A DNA stretch of 64,000 nucleotides, taken from contig OX419336.1 in assembly GCA_948470475.1 (NCBI GenBank), positions 3,245,235 to 3,309,234 on the forward strand, in the 5' to 3' direction. Position numbers and translations under genes: made by a program. Origin of the DNA: Galaxea fascicularis. Its lineage: Eukaryota > Cnidaria > Anthozoa > Scleractinia > Euphylliidae. This document shows positions 47,015 to 57,524 of the stretch, in pieces (the stretch's first letter is position 1; the number at the start of each line of letters is the position of its first letter). Under the pieces are notes generated by a model that did not search any database, was not told where the DNA came from, and was given only the letters and a program-made list of their open reading frames with translations.

Positions 47015-47172
47015 TTTAGTATATACCACACAAGTTGAATAACCAGTGCGTATTCAAATAATGTTCTCGTCGGAAACCGAAACGGAACTGAGTCAGTTTG
47101 TTTCTCTTCACCTCCGAGTTAACCAATCAGAACGCGCAGAAAGCACTATTCACTTGTGTGGTATATACTAAA
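47015..47172. mobile_element. 158-bp TIR element
   Basis: The terminal inverted repeats TTTAGTATATACCACACAAG and CTTGTGTGGTATATACTAAA are perfect over about 20 bp. The interior carries CCAATCAGAACGCGC. No clear target-site duplication is seen. Confidence 0.75.
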
Positions 47173-49288
47173 TATTAATATTTTCTCATACAGTTAAAAA
47201 AAAAACCCCGCTTGGTAGCACCATTAGCCTGAAGTATAGTAAAGACTGAAACAGCAACAACAACAACAAAAACCTTTTTTTGGCTGTGCAACAATTCATC
47301 ACTGCAACCGGTTAAGCGGAATATCTCAATAGTCGAGCAAGGTGTGCGCTCGATAGAATCGGAGAGGCTAAAAAATATTCTCAGTGTGGTTCTGAAAACC
47401 ACAGCAAAAGCCGTGTACGATCAAGCTTGCTCAAAGTCGGATCAAGGAATAGATCGTAATCGGTCAGAACACAATGATAACATAAACAATTACCCGAAGA
47501 CTACTGCAAAGACTGATCAAACAACTTGGAAAGGCTTGGAGTTACAAATTACAACTAGTTAATATATATCAGCCTTCATCAGGTTTATTACGAAAAAATC
47601 GCTATTTACGTGGTACATTTATATAATTTAAGGGTACAGAGGTGACTGTAAGCTGGCTAGCGAAGAATTTTGTTGCTTGCTTGGCGCAGTAAGGTTCTTT
47701 CATTCCGCTCTCTTGCACAAAAATTGGATCAAATAGGCTGAAAATCACTGGATTCACCGACTGCTTTAGAATTGTACGATGAAGCTGGTCCTAGTCCGAG
47801 TGCTTCTTTTGCCTTTTTTGTGTTTCAAGCCGACGAAGAGTTAGACTGAACAACGCCTCTTTAGAAACGAGAGCCAAAATGTCAGGGAAGCAGGAGTTCT
47901 TAGAATTCGTGAAGTCCTTTGCTATTTCTACTTTCAAGATGGCAGAGAGACTTCTGCCTCTGTGACAAGTCAAGTAGAATTCAAGCCGGAAGTGTTCTGA
48001 ATACTGGTGCCCAGCGTGTGCCACAAGCCAGGATGACATGTTTGCGTGTCTTGAGCCTTGCGAATCTACCCGATTTTCACAAAGCCACCAAACGCTAGAA
48101 AACCAGTCAAGCCTTCCAACCGTGCAATCACGCAACTATGACAATCTCGTATCTTAACGAACTGCTCGTGTTCACTCTTTTGGGTATTAAAACTGGGTGA
48201 ATGACATTATATTTGATTACGGAATCACTGAAGTAATCCTTATACGGAGAATTTCAAAAGGCGACTCCGTGTTAAAATTTTGCTATTAAAAACAAGAAAC
48301 GCCTCTTTGTCCAAGAGTCCTTTTTTTCTGAATGCCAGTAATAAAGAGTGTCGCTTTTTGTGGGGAGTGATTCATGTCTGTAACCATTTTAGAGCCGTAC
48401 TTCAGATGGCCAGCTAACAGTGCTCATTGGGTTTGAAAGAAAAGAGAGAAAGAGAAAATTATTTTTGTGAAAAGAAATTTCAAAAGTTTAATTATAGGAA
48501 GCTAAGAACAGCGTCAAACACGGCTGACCGTACACAGGGCAAGCCGTGAGTCCTCACAGTACACCAAATTCGATCACGCGCAATCCTACAAAAACTTATC
48601 CATTTTATTAAAACAGTTATAGAGTTATAAATGGCCACAACAAATAAATTGAATTAATCGGAGTGTCCAATGAATTGATCAGTCGCTTTTGAAAAGACAA
48701 GATGCCTGTATAATTCTAATTTGGGGCGAATAACTTTTTGCAGTAACACTTGTCAAAACTTCTCCACGCGCGTAATTTTTGCTTTCGAAAAAGCAACAGC
48801 CAATGGAAGTATTTTCTTGTACAATCATCCACTTGAAGAAAAACATGTTACTGATGACAATTTGCAACGAATCAGGTTCTTTTGATTTCACGTAAGTCTG
48901 CAAGAAGCCAAATTTAGTCCTCCGGACCATGGTATTCACTGCCTCGATAAACTAAAAACATTTTATTTTCATGACTCATATTCTTTTCGCTTATCTCCTA
49001 GCATTTTTTAGCACTGCGTCTCAAGGCAGAGGTTTTCTTCTTTGGGTCATACGTTTGGTGTTTTTATGTGCTTTTCGACACAAAGGGACGAAAGCTACAG
49101 AGAAAAAGAACACGCAACATTAAACATTTAAGATTTTTCCGAACCACTGACACGTGTGAAAACCTAAAAACATTGAACAACAATAACTTCATTAGTGAGC
49201 TAAGTTTTTCACCGAAACCACAGCCAGAAAAATTAAAGGAATTCACATGCAGAGAGAAGAAATCCTGAGAAACCGGAGATAAATAAGA
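47173..49288. other. Intergenic region and SERINC 5' flank
   Basis: No gene is recognised. A 345-bp minus-strand frame (48135-47791) resembles no family I know and lacks an ATG at its 5' end. The last few hundred bases are the presumed 5' UTR and promoter of the SERINC gene. Confidence 0.35.
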
Positions 49289-50821
49289 ATGGCTTCTTGT
49301 TCAACCCACGAAGTTGTTATAGAAAGCCCAAGAATCAATGAAGCTAGCCCACGTGAAAGCGGACCGGTGCGTCGCGGCCGCCGCGGAGTTGTGGACTCCA
49401 TATTCGAACTTTGCTACAGGCTCGATGTAATGTTATGCTGTGGATTGCATATCTGCGCTCGTTGCATTCGGCCCCGATGTCGTCTCCGCCAATCTGTCTT
49501 CACCAGAATGTCGTACATTGGTTTGCTTTTAGGAGCTTGCTTGCTATGTTGCTTCCTGCTAACTCCTCGAACAAGACGTTACTTGGGAGACAGCTTTTGC
49601 GAAACTGTTTCGTACTTTTTCTGCGATACTTTACTCAGTTATGCCTCAGTATACCGTGTTTTGTTCTTTCTAGCAATATTCTACTTCATTCAAAGCCTAG
49701 TTTACTTCGGCGTTTCGTCAAGCCAGGAACGGCGAGCAAGAATCAACAATGGTTTCTGGGGAGTCAAGATCGTTATTTTATCTCTATTAACGTTTCTATT
49801 TTTGTTTATTCCTCACTCTGACTACACGGGGGAAGTGTGGACATTTTTCGGTCTAAATGGAGGTTTCGCCTTTATAATTTTGCAATTCGTGCTGCTTATA
49901 GACTTCGTTCACTCGTGGAATGTTAGCTGCGTCGAGCGACTGGAGGCTTCTTCAAATTACGCCCAAGCTAAAATGTGGTACATAATTCTGTGGGTTCCTA
50001 CAATTACTCTTTACGTAATCTCTGTTATTTCTGTGATATCATTCTATATACTATACGCCTGGGCACCTGGATGCCATAACAATATGTTTTTCATAACCTT
50101 TAATGTTTATCTATGCCTCGCAGCGACCTACATCTCTGTAAACCCAGTCGTCCAAGAAGCGCGCCCACGCTCAGGTCTACTACAAGCAGCGGTCGCCACT
50201 GCGTATAATACTTTCATCACGTGGCAAGCATTATCCAATGAACCTGACGAAATTTGCAACCCATCGCGTGACTACCTATTCCCCGGAACCCCATTCAGCA
50301 ATCTTCAAATTCTCCTTAGCTTGGGGTTCATGTTCTTTGTTTTGATTTACGCTTGTTTGCGAGATGTTCGCGCCCCGCAATATGGCAAGCTAAATCCGGG
50401 ACATGCACCTACCCCACCTTTGAATGAAGTTCGCGAGGACCCAGAAGGTGTGGAAACGACAGTTCGTAGCAGTGCTTTCGCCGAACGAGGCTGCGTATTT
50501 GACGACGAAAAGGAAGGCGTGGCATACAGTTACTCGTTTTTTCAAGTTCTCTTTTGCCTCGCAGCACTTTACACCATGATGTCATTAACAAGCTGGTACC
50601 GGCCTGAGGAAGGACAGCATTTCAGCGTAAAATTGGTTTGCGGCTGGGGAGCGGTCTGGATCCGACTTTCGGCGGCTATTTTTAGCACTTTTATCTATAT
50701 TTGGACTTTAATAGCGCCTGTAATTTTTCCAGACTCCTACAGGGATTTAGTGTTCTTTCAATTCATGCTTGGCTCATGTAATCACAGGACAACACGGGTA
50801 GAATTAAAACCATCGAAATGA
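49289..50821 (+). CDS. Serine incorporator (SERINC/TDE1 family), intronless
   Basis: A single open frame of 510 codons with no introns. SERINC proteins are 10-11-span membrane proteins with lipid-scramblase/lipid-transfer links; vertebrate members also include antiviral factors. Family marks: a cysteine-rich start leading to RMSYIGLLLGACLLCCFLL, SVYRVLFFLAIFYF, INNGFWGVKIVILSLL, the helix containing NGGFAFIILQFVLLIDF, SWNVSC, CLAATYISVNPVVQEARPRSG, the WQALSNEP segment, and near the end YSYSFFQVLFCLAALYTMMS with LTSWYRPE. Most metazoan SERINC genes have many introns, so a single-exon copy suggests an old retrocopy. The frame is intact and codes for all expected helices, so it is probably functional. 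No poly(A) relic or flanking direct repeat was noticed. Confidence 0.9.
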   Translation: MASCSTHEVVIESPRINEASPRESGPVRRGRRGVVDSIFELCYRLDVMLCCGLHICARCIRPRCRLRQSVFTRMSYIGLLLGACLLCCFLLTPRTRRYLGDSFCETVSYFFCDTLLSYASVYRVLFFLAIFYFIQSLVYFGVSSSQERRARINNGFWGVKIVILSLLTFLFLFIPHSDYTGEVWTFFGLNGGFAFIILQFVLLIDFVHSWNVSCVERLEASSNYAQAKMWYIILWVPTITLYVISVISVISFYILYAWAPGCHNNMFFITFNVYLCLAATYISVNPVVQEARPRSGLLQAAVATAYNTFITWQALSNEPDEICNPSRDYLFPGTPFSNLQILLSLGFMFFVLIYACLRDVRAPQYGKLNPGHAPTPPLNEVREDPEGVETTVRSSAFAERGCVFDDEKEGVAYSYSFFQVLFCLAALYTMMSLTSWYRPEEGQHFSVKLVCGWGAVWIRLSAAIFSTFIYIWTLIAPVIFPDSYRDLVFFQFMLGSCNHRTTRVELKPSK

Positions 50822-51101
50822 CTTTCAGGAATATCTTTCGCATATTCGATTTCTTGAGCAGCTGTAGGAAACTCTGAAACGCAACACATCTATGCGTTAA
50901 CTTCACTATGAATTAACGAGTTCAAATTTGCCGGAATTCTTTAAAACAGTCGAAGAACATGTAACTGATATTTTTCTCTACTGCTTGGTTGCTAGAGTTA
51001 CTTTACGGTTACTCAAACACCCGGGGCTCAAGCAGTAACCACGGAGGCTATGGATATGGTTAAACATCTCTGATTACACCCCGAGATATTTAGAGCGCTT
51101 T

Positions 51102-51282
51102 TCAATAGGCCATTTCCGAGTTCATGTCTGCCTCCTCTTCAAAGCGAGTCTAAGTGCGAAGTTTTTGTGATGGTAATTAGTTCTACGTTACATATGAATG
51201 AAAAATAATTTTCATAACAAAACTTCGCACTTAGACTCGCTTTGAAGAGGAGGCAGACATGAACTCGGAAATGGCCTATTGA
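51102..51282. mobile_element. 181-bp palindromic element, AATAGGCCATTT family
   Basis: Ends TCAATAGGCCATTTCCGAG and CTCGGAAATGGCCTATTGA are perfect. The arms extend about 75 bp (through GTCTGCCTCCTCTTC and AGTCTAAGTGCGAAG) around a short AT-rich loop. It shares its outer 15 bp, but not its inner arm, with the element at 55542-55697. Confidence 0.85.
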
Positions 51283-51680
51283 GTGTCGTAAAACCAAAAC
51301 GAAAACAAACAAAAGCAAACACAATTACCATTCGACACTCAAATGAAAACCGTTCTGTTGGAAAGATAGCATTTGTGAAGACTCTTAATGCATCGTAAAA
51401 AACGCGCAATGAAACTAGATTACCCAAATAAATATAACAAAAAAAATCAAAGAAAAAACGGTAACCAAGTATAGTCAAAACCAGCTTAAACCTTTTTGTT
51501 ACAATAAAAACTTTTTCTTACACGTTTCTGATTTTTGTGTAGCTTACACGAACTGTGTAGTCACATTATAGCACGATCGGATTTATTTATTTGTCCACGA
51601 GAGTCGAGCGCCTGTCACGTGGTCTATTAAGCCAGACATGTACGCATTGCGGACCTGTTTTTACTTACGCGAACATTGCT

Positions 51681-51884
51681 GAGGGTCCCCTATACTTTTT
51701 TCGTGAAACGTGATTGGGACTATTTTTTTCTCGTGAAACGTGATTTAGGTTTATTTGTTCATTCGTGATTGTCGATATTTGCTTTATCGTGAACGTGAAC
51801 GAATTTTGGGAATGATCCGTGACGCGTGAACAGCCTCAATATTTTTACGTGAATGCATTTTCCAAAGTGGTCTAGGGGACCCTC
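51681..51884. mobile_element. 204-bp element with 6-bp TSD and CGTGAA-array interior
   Basis: Ends GAGGGTCCCCTA and TAGGGGACCCTC are perfect inverted repeats. ATTGCT flanks both sides (51675-51680 and 51885-51890). The interior is an array of CGTGAA, CGTGATT and ACGTGA words in one orientation. Confidence 0.85.
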
Positions 51885-51892
51885 ATTGCTCG

Positions 51893-52110
51893 CGACCGGT
51901 TTGCTCAGTTGGTAGAGCACCGGACTCCCATGCGAGCTAGGTTCAAACCCCCGGCCGGACCAACACCAAGGGTCTTCAAATAACTATGGATAAGCCGTAG
52001 GTTCCATCTCACAACCCTTGTTCGTGATCGCACCGATCGCAAAGAGTTAAGGACCTTGTTCTCGGTGTTGAGCTCTAGCCTTTAGGTTAACCTCATTGCG
52101 TCTTTCCCCC
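51893..52110 (+). mobile_element. tRNA-derived SINE, second family
   Basis: A-box-like TTTGCTCAGTTGGTAGAGC and B-box-like GGTTCAAACCCC lie in a tRNA-like head that ends in CGGCCGGACCA. A body with GGGTCTTCAAATAACT and CTCACAACCCTTGTTC follows. The head differs from the SINE at 44401, so this is a separate family. Confidence 0.65.
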
Positions 52111-52858
52111 TTAAACAGAATTGTGAAAGAAGAATTTTATATGAACCATGAACAAAAGAATACTCGCCCACTTCGGATGTGACTCAACAGTTCTCTGCAG
52201 GAGAAGCATTTTGCAAATAGCCAAATAACAACCGTATCGGATGCCAGAGATGCAATGACTTTGTGATGAGAAGTTTAGACTACGAGTAGGTCCCTTATTT
52301 TCCGTAGGAATAACATCATAAAGCACGCGAAAATTATCTCCCGCAAAAAGAAGCGATGCGTGGAATTAATTTGCACGCTATTCGAAGGAAAAGACAGCAA
52401 AGCATAGTACAAAACTAAATAGCTTAATTGCTGGTTTGTTACATAAAAAAATACTCAACGACATTATTACCTGCGATTTTACATTTAGAATTAAGATGTC
52501 TGAGTATACCCCCCTCCCCACCGAGACACCGCATTTTAAACGTTTCCAGAGTAACGAGACAAAAACAACTTGCTTTCTACAAGGCAAATAATGTGCACAC
52601 ATCGTTATTTTCACTGATATATTACAGTGCCCAACTGTCTTGTACGTAAGTGGAATTGTTCCTACAGATGACAGGACAGGCAAATGTTTTTATAATAAAC
52701 CCGCTTTTCATTCTGTGAAAACAGCCTCGATTGCTGATCAACGCAAAGCCTGGACTGACTTTTAACACGTTTCATCTTGGCCTCATTACTCTCCTTAACT
52801 TTTATCTGCAGACACATCTCTTGCCAGTTATGCTCAGAACTGGATACTATTTTTCATG

Positions 52859-55800
52859 TTATCTTCCTTGAAAATCGTCACCTCTTCTTTTTCTCCCTGT
52901 GTCTTCCCTGCAAATAAGGAAATGGAAAAGACTGAAACTTTTGGTTGCAAAAGGCTTCTTGTTGTCCACACAGAATAGTACATATTATCAAGCAGAGCTT
53001 GTTAGGGTCAAGCCAATCAGCTACTTTCAATCCATGTTGAGTGACGATGAATGAACTTGTAGCAGAATCCTGGGTGAGATGCAGAAATTGGTCTTAGCAT
53101 GAGAGGCCATGCAGGCACTAATTTTACAAAATCCACCTCTACTTTGGGGCATACTTTCTAAAGCTGTGTGATAAAAGAGGCTGAAACCAAGCCAAAAGAC
53201 ACCAGTATCACACACAACTGGATGCATACAACACAACAGATAGCTCAGAAACTTGTCAGCTCCACTAGAGAGCACAGGGTTCAACCATCTATGTTGCCCA
53301 CTCTTTGTGATGAGTGCCTGGGTTCTTTCACATTAAATCCAAGTAATGTGGAGGTGAAGGAGATGAGGCTGGCGACTTAAAATCTCTACCTAATCTCATG
53401 TGATAATCTGAACTGAGGCAGATATTTCAAAACCTTGGTTGTTCGGTTTTGTCTGTGGTTTGAACCGAAGACCTTCCACTCAGTAAGCCAGGACATGGTA
53501 TACCTGCACAGTGCAACAGAAAATGTATGCTACCAAGTTATGGCTGGTTTGATTGCAGAATTTCTACTTCTCATCCACTGAGGAGGTAGAGAATGTTTTT
53601 CGTTTTTTTTTAAACAAAAATAACAGCTAAGTAATGGAAATTCTGCAACGTGCACAAGGGTAGTCTTTCAACACGTTACCATCTCTTACCTTGTGAAACC
53701 CTGGCTAGTTACAAGTTCCTCTTGAAGCACATGATTTTCTTGAATTAGAGTTGGTAGCTGCTCGTAGTGGGTAGGAGGCAAAAGGTTGGGGATAAATCTT
53801 GCAAACAAGACTGGATTGTGCCTTGAAAATTCTGCCAAAAAAAGACATCTCAGTCACTGGTGATGAATAATAAAATGCCACCTTTTCTTCTTGCTTGCCA
53901 ACAAGTAACATTTCTTTCTCATGAAACCAGGGACTAACATACACTCAGGAGAAGATAACACACATCCACTTCAAGAATTACTGCACTTTTAGTCTTCTAC
54001 CACAAGCTTAAGAGGGCTGTTGCATCCCCAGAAAATAAGTCTGACCTACACTGTTGTAGCTGAGAAATACTGTATATAGCTTTGTCCTTGTTTCTTAGTT
54101 GTATCATACTGACGGAGCCACTCTGAAAACAAACTGGCATGAAACAAAGATCTTACCTGGGTTAAGAGAGTACAGCCCTTTGACAATGGACATCATGACC
54201 TGAGGATCAACACCAAATGGCTTGGATGATGCTTCTTCAATCACAGCTGAAATAACACAAACAGAGAAGGGTAATTTATGAACTTCTTTCTGACTTGAGC
54301 AACTTTTATTTAATATAAAACTGCAAACAAGGAACCAAGCTGACTGAAGTTGACAGTTAACATGTGAACCACTTTGAATTTTCTCATTAGACAGCAATGA
54401 TCCGACAAGCCACAAACACATGACTGTGCATATTGTTGGCTAAAGGGATAATAATTCAGTTGTTTTTCAGGGTCATAATATTATATATTACAGAGCTCGA
54501 CGTTGCGACCGCTGGGGTCGCCAATGCGACTAGATTTTTTTCGCTGGCGACTAAACTTTCACGCTTGGTCAACTAAAATACTTGTGCTGGCGACCAAATC
54601 TGAAAACTTAGGGGCCAACTGGCCCGAAGGTTTTTTCCTGAAAGTCGAGCCCTGTATTATAATATTATAATTTGCAAATATTATGGTATTTGTTACTACT
54701 CAGATAAATGCATTATAAATCAGTACTCTGTTTAGTGACTAATGATCCTTTAAGATGGGAAAAGAAGCAGTAAGGTTTAACTTCAATAGAAATTAAACAT
54801 TTTCTCCTTAAGCTGATCCATGGCAAAGTCCTCAGGTGTTCATGGCCTTGACATTGAAAATGAAAACTGATAACCACCAAAAAAGGAATACTAAGCTGTA
54901 CACCATATATCGCACTTAGCATGCGGCTCACTCACCAAAGAGAACTTCATTGTTAGCAACCATATCTGTAAATATCTTCCACAGTTCTGTCTTTAAATCC
55001 TTTTGAAGCTTTGGTGAAACATAAAAACGGTTCTACAGGATGCAAGCATAAATTTAGTATATAAGATTTGATTTATCAAGACACAGGGTTCTGTCCATAA
55101 TTGAGATTTCATCAATAAATCTTCCATCATATTGTACCATGTAACTGAAGATCGCAACAATACCACTGACAGCTTGAAAGAATTGGGCCATGGCAAAGTT
55201 GAACTTCTCCAGATAAGCATCTCTTGGAGTGATCTTCAAATAATTAATGTAACAAATAAGGCAATGTTAATGTTATGGAATGTTTGGGAAACCCAGTAAG
55301 GTACATGTAGCTAAAAAGGATTGTAGATCTGAAATCATTAAGAGATGTTATACGGTCAAAGATGTATGCCGAGATCTACTATGCCCTAAAGGAGCAGGAA
55401 AGAAGGGGAGTAGGGTTGGCAAAGTGGCAAGGCTTTGATTCCCAAACTTGGTATCATACATGAGCCAAGTGTGCTGGTTTTCTACTCTGCTCCAAGAGGT
55501 TTTTCACTGGGTACTCTGGTTTTCCCCTCTCTCCAACTTGCAATAGGCCATTTTCGTATTCTCGGTATTGAACTGGATCTAGCATGAAGTGGAGGCTCTT
55601 GCGGGGGAATCTTTTCATATGTAAATGTATTCCCCCGCAAGAGCCTCCACTTCATGCTAGATCCAGTTCAATACCAAGAATACGAAAATGGCCTATTTGT
55701 AAAGTGAATACAATTTAGAAATGTAAAGCTAAATTTTGTAAGGCGCATTTGAAAACTTATGTTGAATTTGCACTGTATAAAAAAAATAAATATTATTATT

Positions 55801-57385
55801 ACTATTATTATAAAAAGTGATCAATCTTTATTGACAATAACCTTGCGCCTGGAGCTTACTCAGAAGGTAGATTCTTTGTATCCTTAACTTCCAGTATTAA
55901 CACTGACAGATAAATTACCTGAAGTTCTTCAGAAACACGTCTGAGATAAGAAGTTACAAGTTCAATAAGACTGCTGTACATCTTATCAGCATACTGCTGA
56001 CAGACACATTTATACACAGTGCTACAAATAAGAGAGACATAAAACAAAGTAAAGTGAGACATGAATAGAAAAATGCAAATAAGATGATGAGGTGTAATTT
56101 TCAGCCTGGCTTGCTCCTCTGATCAACTTGATTGCCATCTGGCAGAAGAGATAGCACCAGCCATACCTATCAGCATTCTGCTCCTAACATTTCAATAAAT
56201 TACGCACCCTGCAGAGTATTTTATAAGAAACATTGAAATCTCCCTGGAATGGTCAATCATGGACAAAAGTTGTTGAGACACATGAAAATTAACAACGTTT
56301 TTACCCTAGGTGTAAATTCTCCTCTCGCCCCTCATTCAGGGTAACCTCCCCTCCCCCCTTTTTCAATGTTGGAAACAAATAAACATCAACGAAGCCTTTT
56401 GCAACATTGTTTGGGGGGGGGAGGGGGGTGACAACAGATGAAAAAGGTGTTTTCATTAAAAATCAAAATACTATTGTTAGTTCGAAAGCATTAGTTTTGG
56501 GGATTTGTCTCAACACTTTTGTCCATGATTGGTGCTATAACTTGAATATTTGATTGGTAAGGGTGCCAGCAATTTTAAAAGTTACCCTTGAATATGTTAT
56601 TACCCTTGAATATGTTATTACTGTGGAGACAGGGAAAGCTTTTTTCTCCATGTGCAACCCCTGGATCATGGGTCAAAATGCCTATTCAGGTGTACCAGTG
56701 CTTTGGGTCAGTAATTAAAGCAGTCGAGCCCTGGAATAGAGCCCCATGTATCCTGCAATAATCATCCAGGACCCTTATAACAATCTTGAAAATATAAATA
56801 CAAACTAAATAAAATATTGAGTGACATATTGCTGGTTTGCATGTGATGTCATGGCGGCCATGTTGGTGGTCAAGAACAATAGCCTGTCTCTCTGCGGAAA
56901 AAAATGCATTGTATTGGGCACCAACATGGCCACCTTGTCACGTGGTTGAAAACCAAGAATTAAGGCTTTAGCTTAACCTTGGAAAAAGTTAACTTAATAT
57001 AACTACAGGAAACATAAATGTTATCTATGAGAAACAAACGAGTAAGTCTAATGAACAACAAGCACATACATACATACCTGTACATTTCTTCATATGAAAT
57101 CGGGATAAATTGTCCAGGACTTTGTTGCAAGATCAAGAGAATTGCATTTTCCAGCTTTGGCCAATAAAAAGCGGAATAATCCTCATCATTAAAAGAGGTT
57201 ACTGAGACAAAGACGATAATGATTAAACCCATTAATTGACTGTATTGGCAAAGTTGGATTACAAACTGATCTGAAATCTGAGAAGCAGATTATGTAAGCT
57301 TAATTTAGGCGCCTTTTTTTCTTTGCTAAATTCTACCTCTTGATTGCCTATAAAGCGAATTTTCAGAAACACCCTCACTGGACAT
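52859..57385 (-). CDS. CACUL1: CDK2-associated and cullin domain-containing protein 1 homolog
   Basis: Eight exons: 57385-57373, 57201-57078, 56021-55919, 55233-55138, 55032-54936, 54246-54157, 53831-53690, 52907-52859; 237 residues with closed phases. CACUL1 (CAC1) is a cullin-repeat protein that binds CDK2 and promotes its activity at G1/S. Conserved blocks: [109 protein letters not shown] and the C-terminal [15 protein letters not shown] (human GFTRGDQSRKRAGDE). Human CACUL1 is about 369 aa with a long disordered N-terminus; here the first exon codes only MSSE plus one base. That exon is the weakest part of the model: a different upstream start is possible. It shares a 139-bp divergent promoter with BCCIP. 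Confidence 0.9.
54491..54654. mobile_element. 164-bp element with GCGAC-array interior and TATTA flanks
   Basis: Ends CAGAGCTCGAC and GTCGAGCCCTG are inverted repeats with one indel-like mismatch. TATTA flanks both sides (54486-54490 and 54655-54659). The interior repeats GCGACTA, GCGACC and TGGCGAC words. It lies in a CACUL1 intron. Confidence 0.7.
55409..55810 (+). mobile_element. Decayed tRNA-derived SINE split by a palindromic element
   Basis: The SINE body (GGGTTGGCAAAGTGG, TTTTCTACTCTGCTCC, GGTACTCTGGTTTTCCCC) runs to about 55541, is interrupted by the palindrome 55542-55697, and resumes to an ATTATT tail near 55810. The B box is degraded. It lies in a CACUL1 intron. Confidence 0.7.
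55542..55697. mobile_element. 156-bp palindromic element nested in a SINE
   Basis: Ends AATAGGCCATTTTCG and CGAAAATGGCCTATT are perfect. The arms reach about 68 bp (through GAACTGGATCTAGCATGAAG and GAGGCTCTTGCGGGGGAAT) around an AT-rich loop. The outer ends match the element at 51102-51282. Confidence 0.85.
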
Positions 57386-57524
57386 GATTGCTGAATTCTC
57401 CAAAACTCGTATTAACGAGCATGACAAGTATTACGGGCGAAAAAATCACTGATGCATTGCTTTCGTTATCAAACTCTTCACTTCAACGTCCGCCATTTTT
57501 GTTTTTCTTTTCTCTGGGGGAAGA
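57386..57524. promoter_or_regulatory. Divergent promoter shared by CACUL1 and BCCIP
   Basis: Only 139 bp separate the two start codons, so both transcripts must start in or around this stretch. CCGCCATTTTTG (57490-57501) and, just inside BCCIP, AAGATGGCGGAC (57543-57554) match the YY1 motif on opposite strands. Confidence 0.6.

Larger units (their letters stand above)
50822..52858. other. Intergenic region, repeats only
   Basis: It holds the SERINC 3' flank, three short repeats listed separately (51102, 51681, 51893) and the CACUL1 3' flank. No coding signal is recognised. Confidence 0.4.

Noticed and set aside
47791..48135. 345-bp minus-strand open frame
   Set aside because: It has no ATG at the 5' end, no recognisable domain and no splice partners; the length is within chance for this base composition.
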